NCBI GenBank assembly: GCA_021234155.1
Contig: JAJEKV010000266.1
Span: forward strand, 60,001-124,000
DNA from: Isoetes taiwanensis
Lineage: Eukaryota; Streptophyta; Lycopodiopsida; Isoetales; Isoetaceae
Direction: 5' to 3'
Length of the DNA stretch: 64,000 nt
Both the position numbers and the translations under genes were made by a program. Shown piece by piece: positions 56,193-64,000 of this stretch. The stretch's first letter is position 1; every line of letters starts with the position of its first letter. The notes under the pieces are model-generated. The model did not search any database and was not told the origin of the DNA. It saw only the letters and a list, made by a program, of their open reading frames with translations.

Positions 56193-57852
56193 ATTTGAGA
56201 CGCATCCTGATGACAAAAATAGATAAGCAGAGGACAAATTATTTATGTACTCATGGTGTGTACTCAGAATTTGTGTTTGTACTCATGGTTCATAGGTTTG
56301 GCAGTAGCCTATGGGCGATCAACACCATTAACACTAGAGTGGTCCCAGGGACCATTCATGGTCCATGGACCAGAATTGGTCCAGTTGACCCACTGCCACT
56401 TAAACTAATATATCTGAGAATAGAAGTTTCAATTTAGTGATATAGCGCCACAATATCAATCTTTACTTGATTCTTAATGACCTTCGAGAATTTCAAGGCC
56501 AATGAACTCACCTATATGATGTAGTGATTGTTCAATGAACCATATGATCTTTGATGTGTCTTTTTCAGCTTTGTAGAGAACACACTATATTTCTCCAAAT
56601 AAGCATTTCAAATAGTTCAAAATATGACAAGGGACATATATATAGGTCCCCTATGTAGGTTGTGTGGCTTTCTTGCAAAAAAATACGGAGAAGCATAGTT
56701 ATTTTTTACTAGTATAAAACTTGTATATCCATTGCTGCTACAAAGCATTAGAGTTTTAGTAGGATAATGTTACAAGTAGGTCATCTTTTATGTACACTAT
56801 ATTTTTCATGAATGCGGGCCTTCCTTTGCAATATAACTCTCTATTTTCATATTGAAATAACATACCATTTGAAAGATACGAATATAATTAAGCATGAACC
56901 ATTTATGGTCCATAATTAGACCAATTGTATAGAGCATATATCTCTCACTAGCCCTATCCATTTTGTCCCCATAATGATACCATGGTTTCTTACCTTTAAT
57001 AATATAATTTTTGAAAGGTGTAAGTGGAAGTTTATGTAGATTCAATTGGCGAATAAATACCCCATAAATTCACAGTTGTTTGTGCTTAAACACTGCCCTC
57101 AAATTATGCAAGCTCGTCTAACCAATTAATTTTACCCCATACATAAACTAGATTCTAAAGTTGAGATCAAAATTGATCAAGACGTTGCCTCTATTAATTT
57201 TTAAACTTGGAGTCCTGTGGACCAATAATGGTGCGCAAGTGGAGCCGCATTACATTCTTGATCTAACTTGACTTTTTATAGTCATAAACTTCCATATTTT
57301 TCTTTGAATTTTTTTGCATTGTTTTCATGACATGGGACATTTTGAGAATGTGTTTTTTCAAAGTCGCATCTCGAGGCATAAATCTAGAATAAACATAGAA
57401 GACATATTTGAATTTGATGCTATAAAGTTTAGTCCAAATCTTAAGGTTATGATCAACAAATATTTTCATTACCAAAGTAAATCAGAAGCTATTCATATCC
57501 CAAAATTCAACTTCAGATCAATTAACATAAGGAAGTTATTGATTTTAAATGGACCTATGGACCAATAATGGGCTCAGTGTACGGAAACCTTTTTGATTTC
57601 TTATGACCATGTCCCTTGCATTTTTAATGAGCTTGTTTTTGTATTGATTTCATATCATTTTGAACTTTTATACTATGATTTTTTGGAGGACATCATAGAG
57701 TAAGTTTTGCTCTATATGGGGAAATATTAATCATTGTTACAAGTTACCTAAAATTGAGATCAAAAGTGAAAGTCCAAACGTCAAATTCAAGGCCAGCCAA
57801 CATTTTTATGGGATGAAGAAACTTGTCAATTGCTTATATGTCAAATATTAGC
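56193..57852. other. AT-rich intergenic with degenerate repeats
   Basis: Variants of ATGGTCCATGGACC / CCTATGGACCAATAATGG occur at about 56340-56375, 56895-56930, 57205-57230 and 57545-57570, suggesting an old, decayed repeat. No gene recognised. Confidence 0.45.
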
Positions 57853-59560
57853 TGTGGACGTTCCGACGATATACTCCCGGGGCGTATATTATAACGCCAC
57901 GCCAGCGTACCGCCACCCCGACTGACGTGTACGCCAACGTGTAGCCAAGTGGGTAGCCCCTAGGGGGCAACTTGCTAAGAATGTGCATTAGTATTAATGT
58001 GCACATTTTCCAATGTACACATTAATGTGGGCACACATTTCCATGTGGCCACTTGATGCCAAGTGGGCCATACCCATAGGTGCAATTAATGTGCACATTT
58101 TCCAATGTACACATTCATTAATGTGCACACATTTCCATGTGAGCACATTTGGGTGCACACATTTCCATGTGGGCACATTTGGCCACCTAGCCCTTAAAGG
58201 CAAGTGGGCCCTTTTCCCAATTATCCCACATGCCTAAAGGGGATAATTGGAAACCCTAGCCACCCCCTTGTCTATTTAAGTAGGAGAACCCTAACTTGCC
58301 CATTTTCGTTTCTAGGGTTTTAGAGCTCTGTTTTGGCTGCCTCAAGAGCCAAAAAGCCTCCAGAACTTCTGTCGAGAGAACTGCATCATTAGTTTTCCTT
58401 GATTCGAGCATTTCAGCAGGATGGTCGAGTTCAGGTCAGGAGGAGGAACTCAAGGATCAGGTATTTAGGCAATTTAGTAGTCTAAACCCCATTTCAGCCA
58501 TCGAATCAGTAGGTTTAGCCTCTTAAATTGCCCATAGCAGCCCTCTAGAACTCTAGATAGCAGATTCTAACTAAAGAACCTAACTCTATGATATAGATTA
58601 GATCTTGTTCTTTAGTTCTTCTGTGATGTATATGGATGATGTATCTCTGTGAACTCCTTGTATTGGGAAGGGGGGTAGAGACCTAAAGCTTGGTAGTAGA
58701 TGCTCCTAGATTAGCCTCTCTAGCACACTATAGATGCGGCCTGTGCACAAGAGCCACACCTGGTTGTGGGTGAAGGGGCCAGACTGGCTTATAAGGAGGT
58801 TCATGTTCGACTCTTGAGCGACCCCTATGGTGTGTTAATGCTTAGGGGGTCCCTTTGTGACTAGGTCTAATGGCTTGCCCGCTGCGTGTGGGCAAGGCAT
58901 GGGCTCACACTTCGTGAGGTAGTGAATATAACCTTCCATTGAGTTCAAGTCGGATATGGGCGGTGGCCCTCTAGTCACCTTGAGTCGGCATTGTAGATCT
59001 CTCGGAGGGAGAGATCCCTACACGCCCCATCGGGCTGGGGAGATGTAACCCGGGATATAGCCCCTTGGCTATGCATCCGTGAGACTGGTCGAGTCCCAAC
59101 ACTTTTCAACCTACTCGCAAAGTGTGTACACGGAGGGGGCGGATGGAGTGGACAACCCTAGGCCATGTTCTTATGCCGGCCAAATCCATTGCCATGAATT
59201 ACATGCGCAATGAACTCACGGAGACCCAAGCTTGTGGGTCCATCCACATTATGCGAGCCTTGGGTAGGATTCCCTATGTGATGTCTTGATCTTCGTCTAT
59301 GCGCAGATATGTGGAGGACCATCCCCAGCGATGGTCATATGATGTTGATGTATGTGCTACTCGACATGTATGTTTACGCTTCCGCGACTAGGTAGGCCAC
59401 GAGGGAGGCGGGGTGCAATGACCCTTCTACTCTTCCCACTTTGGAACAGATTCACGGTTGCGGTGTCATGTGGAAGGCCTGTATTGTACCGAGGCTGGTA
59501 TGGGGGATGAACTCTGGTTGTATCACGGTGAGTGCACCGTATCACAGTGAGGGGACGTCC
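57853..59560 (+). repeat. LTR of element C
   Basis: Starts TGTGGACGTTCCGACG, ends near GGGGACGTCC. Aligns in reverse orientation with the LTRs of element A (GGGGGGTAGAGACCTAAAGC-type block, GGTTGTGGGTGAAGGGGC, AGTGGACAACCCTA). 57990-58190 contains five AATGTGCACA/CACATTTCCATGTG units, a short tandem array. Confidence 0.85.
58270..58281 (+). promoter_or_regulatory. TATA-like box in LTR of element C
   Basis: GTCTATTTAAGTAG followed about 30 bases later by TTGCCCATTTTCG; a plausible LTR promoter. Confidence 0.5.
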
Positions 59561-59563
59561 TGA

Positions 59564-59574
59564 TGGTATCGAGC
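59564..59574 (+). promoter_or_regulatory. primer-binding site of element C
   Basis: TGGTATCGAGC, missing one A of TGGTATCAGAGC, followed by the same leader as in element A. Confidence 0.8.
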
Positions 59575-59776
59575 AATGTTCTTGGAGACCAAGAGCAAAG
59601 CACTGACCATGCTCCCAGTAGTACTAACTTGATAGGATCCTCAAACCTCGAGAAATGGGAAATTTTTTTTCTCATTTTTGTAGTATATGCTAAGCTAGCA
59701 ACAGTTAAAGTGAATTAGTAGCAGTTAAAGTGAATTAATAGCAGTTAAAGAAAAAAATTAGTGAGCCAAATAGGAT

Positions 59777-59955
59777 GGTCTCACACGTCGCGCCAGAGCT
59801 GGTTTCTAAAATGTGTTAAAGAAAAAAATTAGTGAGCCAAATAGGATGGTCTCACACGTCGCGCCAGAGCCGGTTTCTAAAATGTGGAAACCTGTCTGGG
59901 CGCAACGGAGCCGGTTTCTAAAATGTGGAAACCTGTCTGGGCGCAACGTGTGAGA
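59777..59955. promoter_or_regulatory. hairpin module of element C, internally duplicated
   Basis: One complete hairpin starts at the second GTCTCACACGTCGCGCC (about 59848) and ends at GGGCGCAACGTGTGAGAC. A partial copy precedes it and the GCCGGTTTCTAAAATGTGGA block is duplicated. Inner stem GGTTTC/GAAACC differs from the A element's AATGAA/TTCATT but still pairs. Confidence 0.75.
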
Positions 59956-60302
59956 CATTGATCTGAAAACAGTTTAAAAAGTCAAAAAAAATTAGAAAAG
60001 TAACTTAGTAATTCGAATTTCAGCCTAGGAATTAGCTAGATTAGCTTTCTAATCTATTTAAACCTCATCTTAAAAGAATTCCCACGATGGCGAATTGAAC
60101 CTCCCACCCCGCGGGGTTGAACCCCCCAAACCCCGTGCCAACCACTGAGGGCGGGCATCGTTTGTGTTTGAATTATAATCCTTAATTAGATTTAAGCTGT
60201 AATAATGTTAGATAATATCAATGGCCAAGCCTTAGACTTAGAACCAAGACCCTTAAGCTAGATAGAGTCATCATCCTGATAGACACCAAGCCTCCGATCG
60301 AC

Positions 60303-60560
60303 ATGGCGCGCACCAAAACAGACTTTCGACTCCCTCGACCAGAAACGGCCCGAGGAGGCCAAGGAGGAAATTTGAAGGAAACAAGAAGAGGAGAGGGCGA
60401 AATCCAGAGGGGAGGCCAGGGGTCAAGCGAGAAGAGAGGCTGGTCCAACATTTTGAAGACTCAACACGACACAGTACACACCAAGGGAGTAACTCTAATG
60501 AAGAAAGATATGCACTTACCAATCATATCAAAGGAGAACCTTATTAATTTAAGTAAATGA
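60303..60560 (+). CDS. element C accessory ORF starting MARTK (85 aa)
   Basis: Reads MARTKTDFRLPRPETARGGQ, then Gly/Arg/Glu-rich (GEIQRGGQGSSEKRG), ending HLPIISKENLINLSK. The first five residues equal Met plus histone H3 residues 1-4 (ARTK, including K4), then diverge. It lies, like the accessory ORF of element A, between two hairpin groups downstream of the PBS. It is short and may be a truncated version. No known domain. Confidence 0.5.
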   Translation: MARTKTDFRLPRPETARGGQGGNLKETRRGEGEIQRGGQGSSEKRGWSNILKTQHDTVHTKGVTLMKKDMHLPIISKENLINLSK

Positions 60561-60689
60561 TAAAATTTGTTTAATACAACGTGTTTTAGAGTAAATTATA
60601 AGCGTATAAAGTTACTTAATTAAGTTAAGTTATAGAATTCTAGCTTTTGTTTTAGTCAAATTGGAGCTTTTGAGCAAAATTGAGGCGAT

Positions 60690-60756
60690 GTCTCACACGT
60701 CGCGCCCGGGATGATTTCTAGATTTTAGGAATGGTCATGCAACGCGGTGAGACCAT
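60690..60756. promoter_or_regulatory. hairpin module of element C, copy 2
   Basis: GTCTCACACGTCGCGCCC ... CATGCAACGCGGTGAGACC; about 66 nt, inner ATGATTTCT/AGGAATGGTCAT pairing. Confidence 0.65.
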
Positions 60757-60882
60757 GTAAAAATGCCCAAAACAGCTCCAAATCGACCAAGTAAGGGGTC
60801 AATTACGCCTAACTTCGATGAGTTTAGTGGAATTACAGCCTTAGATCACTTAAATTGAGTAAGCCTAGCCCAATTAGGACCC

Positions 60883-60955
60883 ATGTCTCACACGTCGCGC
60901 CGGAGATGATTTCTACATTCTCAAAATGGAGTGCAGAGCAAGCGTGTGAACCTCA
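60883..60955. promoter_or_regulatory. hairpin module of element C, copy 3 (decayed)
   Basis: GTCTCACACGTCGCGCCGG on the left; right arm reduced to GCAGAGCAAGCGTGTGAACC. Confidence 0.5.
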
Positions 60956-60960
60956 AATTT

Positions 60961-63900
60961 TGAACCTCCATAACTTGAGCTCTGAGCTCCAAATCGCCTG
61001 AAATTTGTTCCATTAGGACCGTTAGACAGCCTAGAATCCATTTATGACCTCAAATTAGGATAGAAATGTCAAACCCCATCTCAAAATGACCAAAATTGCT
61101 CAAACCCTTGAATTGCTTTCCCAAAGCGTAGTTTGTTTGTAGATAGAAGCATACCCCATTAGTAGCTTTCATAAGTATTTGCTCTCGGCTCGAAGCTGAT
61201 GCCTTACTCCTAGGTAGAAGTGCTCGGGGAACACCCCTTTGTTTATAGTCATCTAGACCTTAGCATAGCAACCCAAGTCCAAGCTGTTGGTACACCACCT
61301 CTGCTCATGCCCAAGGCATAAACCCGACCTAATTGCAGTGTCCTTCTAATAGAGTTTGACTTATGTAGCCGCCACATTGACACTCCCTATTGCCAGGATA
61401 CCTAGAAAGGAGCTAGAGCCTAGAGCTGCCCAAGTCATTCCATGTGTAGAGATTGGACCCCCCCAAACCAACTTTGCTAGGACCTTAGAGTATACCTCAA
61501 ACACCATGAGGGCTTTGCAAAACAACCCTCATGTCATGCCATACCACACGTCCTAATGTCCATAGACTTGTAGATTATAGATATGTCTCTAGTAATGCCG
61601 CTCGCTCGAGCCATCTTGCTTGCTTATAGAGCCCAGAATATTGTAGGAGAGCCCTTCAAGTAGACCCTTAGACTCTAGGATACACGAGCGTTGCTTTCAA
61701 GTCTGAGGGGCGTAACCGAGAGAAGAGCTAGAGGCTAACTTCTTGAAGACATCAAGATCCCGGCCCGATGCACAAGCAGGATAAGGAGAGGAGACCCAAA
61801 AGCAGATCCAAGAGGGGAAGCACAACGACAAACACCTCAACCGACAAGCGAGTAGAAGGACCACCAGGCCTATCATCAATCTCCATCAAATGGGAAGAAT
61901 ATTGGTAACCAACGGCACCAAGAATGTTCTAGATGTCAACCTCCGGCTACCACGCCCCGAGCTCACATCGAAAGAGGATCTCAACGCCTTCACCAACTCG
62001 GCGCCCACATGAGTTTCAAATGGAAAAGCGAGACAACAAAATACTGGTCTGAGGAAGATGTTAGGCATCGATGTCGCGTTAGCATCACGAGCTAGGGCGG
62101 AGGGCATAATCTTCCGTCGAGGAGACAACTCATGGCGACACATGAGCGTATAGAAACCGGGGGAAGACCACCACGACCTTGCAGCCCGGCAACTCAGCGA
62201 ATGTCATGCAAGCGTCAACAAAAGAAGCAACCAAGCTAAGCAACAACAAAGCACCTAAGGCTAATCGGGACAAGCTTCCGGCTCCCTTGCACCCGCGGGG
62301 AGAACTTTCATCGGTTCCAAAAGGTAGGAGACCATGAGAGGGAGGAGGCGATATCAAGGAACATTTCCGACTCGAAGGCTGTATCAGCACTAGGGGCAAG
62401 ACCAAGGAGGAGAATATTCTGCTCAAACAGGAATTCGGACCCGGGAACACCTAGAAACCAAAGGAAGGGCGGCTTTACTACGTCGGCCAAGGAGTGGAGA
62501 CTTCGAATGGTTAGGACCCAAAGGGCGGAGGAGGCGACCTAGCCGGCAGAGGTACAAATCACGCCAAAGCGACCAGAAGGAGCTATGATAGGGCAATGGA
62601 GATGACCACACTTCGGCGCGGGGAGAGCCACCTCGGAATGAAGCAAAGCCCAAGCAACGAGAGTCCCTTTTCGAAATTCAAACTGCGGGGATTGACAATG
62701 CACGCCCTCTTCGACCCACGATCTCGAGCTTGAAGACATTCAAGAATGCCCGACTGCAACAGCCGGTGACCCTACTCAAGCTCGATCAATGGCACCGCAA
62801 TCGGCAATCTTGCAACAACACACCGCATGTAGGGGCGTGGCGGTTACCGCATTCCTCGCGCGAATATACACAACAAGGAGGAGCATCTTTTTCAAGGGAT
62901 CACATCGTGAACACTCTTTCGCAACTTGAGGTGATCAGCTCGGATCGGACATAAAGCTCAACAATAGTAGCAAAGCATCTCAAGGAATCGGGGAGTCAAC
63001 AGAAGCGAAGAAGATGCGGCAAAACCGAAGGATCAAGCGCGACGAGGAAGGGAAACCTAAAGGGTATAAATAATTAGGTAGATCTTCGTAGTTGTTTTGC
63101 AAAAGTGGATGAATTAAAATCCCAATGTAAATGCGTATATGTCTATTGTATATCTAGGATGTCCACATATATAGTGGAGAAACATGGGTTTAGAGTCATG
63201 TTTTAAAGATTTAGCGCTTAGATCGGGAAGCTCCTTCACCGACTACCAAAGGAGGAAACAAGGAAGCACAACCATAGCCCAAGATCAAAATGGAAGAGCA
63301 AGTACGAGGGAGAAGCGACCCGAGCCCAAAGCAAACCTTGACTCCAAACACTTGAGGCGCCCTCAAGTAGAAGACCGCTTTCGTCCACCCAATGTTAGAA
63401 TAAGAGACAACACCGATCATGTCAAGATCATCAGCGGCACGGGACATCGTCGGGCGCAACACTACCTCTTGTAGCGGTGGCGGACTTGGCGAACTTATGA
63501 CATGAGTGGCCTCAACAATGGAAGGAGGAACACCCCGACATCAGCGAGCCAACTAAGAAGGCAACATCTCGGTGACCATAATTCCAACTTGTGGTAATAT
63601 AGGGGATGTGCTATGACACGTGTATTAGATGGAGATGCACTTACGAAAAGGCACCCGACGAGGAGATATGCCCCAACAACTAGGTGATGGCCGTCGGTAC
63701 TCCTACCAGTAATTAGAAGAGAAGAAGCCGACCATATCTCGACATGTGGCACGTCAAGCGCCCAAAGGTAGAAGCATTCGGCCTTATGCGACAAGGATAG
63801 CAAGCTGAAGCACCGGTGAAAAGAGAGTTCAAGATAATAGCCGGGCTATTTAGCGACAAGAGTATATCTAAAGGCAGATACTTCTTCAGCGCAAAGGGTC

Positions 63901-64000
63901 AAGCTGCTGAGAGATAAGGATCCATCATCCGAACAACGAAGCCATCGGGGAGGAGAGTCATGATGCCTTACTTGCCAAAGAGACCGACATGCATAGAAGG
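60961..64000. other. unassigned region at window end
   Basis: First about 150 bp continues the element C spacer style. From about 61.7 kb the composition becomes richer in G and C on a purine-biased plus strand (GAAG, CAAG, GGAG words) with many medium-length frames on both strands (for example 61886-62143 minus, 62130-62450 minus, 63184-63474 plus). None shows a recognisable motif. It could be a decayed transposon coding region, perhaps gag/pol of element C beyond recognition. Confidence 0.4.

Larger units (their letters stand above)
57853..60960 (+). mobile_element. Ty3/gypsy element C (related to A), 5' part
   Basis: LTR 57853-59560, PBS about 59564-59574, leader with the same sequence as element A after its PBS (CAATGTTCTTGGAGACCAAG, CATGCTCCCAGTAGTACTAA), GTCTCACACGTCGCGCC hairpins and an ORF beginning MARTK. 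No pol or second LTR within the window, so either it continues beyond 64 kb or is truncated around 61 kb. Confidence 0.8.

Noticed and set aside
61697-62739. Minus-strand ORFs of 60-106 codons near the window end
   Set aside because: Low-complexity Leu/Ser-rich translations opposite a purine-biased strand, without motifs; not called as genes.

Overview
The window is nuclear DNA of a land plant. The evidence is nested LTR retrotransposons primed by plant initiator-Met tRNA (TGGTATCAGAGC-type sites), a Helitron, a LINE, a Mutator-like element and a long intronless PPR gene. The PPR style, also seen in a captured PPR copy inside the Helitron, resembles fern or other seedless-plant genomes; that placement is inference. 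Gene density is very low. The only convincing intact host gene is the PPR gene at 45.5-47.3 kb; a multi-exon C48 (Ulp1-like) protease gene at 0.4-2.9 kb looks broken.

Layout. 0.4-2.9 kb: C48 protease (pseudo)gene, minus strand, headed by a GC-rich hairpin minisatellite (3.0-3.8 kb, about 99-bp period). 5.45-26.2 kb: Ty3/gypsy chromovirus A, minus strand, split inside its integrase chromodomain by chromovirus B (7889-19149, plus strand, TSD AGTAC). 28.28-44.08 kb: chromovirus D, minus strand, TSD CAAGG, whose 5' LTR is split by a 4.4-kb non-autonomous Helitron (38280-42662) carrying a PPR gene fragment. 44.7-45.1 kb: a large fold-back element. 45.5-47.3 kb: PPR gene. 50.65-51.6 kb: start of another LTR element. 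53.95-56.2 kb: 5'-truncated LINE interrupted by a 631-bp MULE-like element with a 10-bp TSD. 57.85 kb onward: element C, plus strand, related to A. From about 61 kb to the end I recognise nothing.

The most unusual content is histone H3 material inside the retrotransposons. Element B carries, between its primer-binding site and gag, an ORF whose last 100 residues align without gaps to the histone H3 core (H3 positions 36-135). Element A carries, in the same PBS-to-pol interval, an ORF beginning MARTKQTAR, which is exactly residues 1-8 of the histone H3 tail after Met. Element C has an ORF beginning MARTK. A, B and D encode an integrase chromodomain, the kind of module that reads H3 tails, so these chromoviruses may have captured or mimicked H3 for chromatin targeting.

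A second shared feature is a set of about 65-67-nt hairpins in the non-coding leader and spacers of A, C and D. Their outer arms are conserved within A and C, while the inner stems differ and still pair. All pol genes seen are broken by frameshifts, deletions or nested insertions, so the copies here are probably immobile; the accessory ORFs of A and B remain open. All statements come from reading the sequence by eye; no database search was possible.
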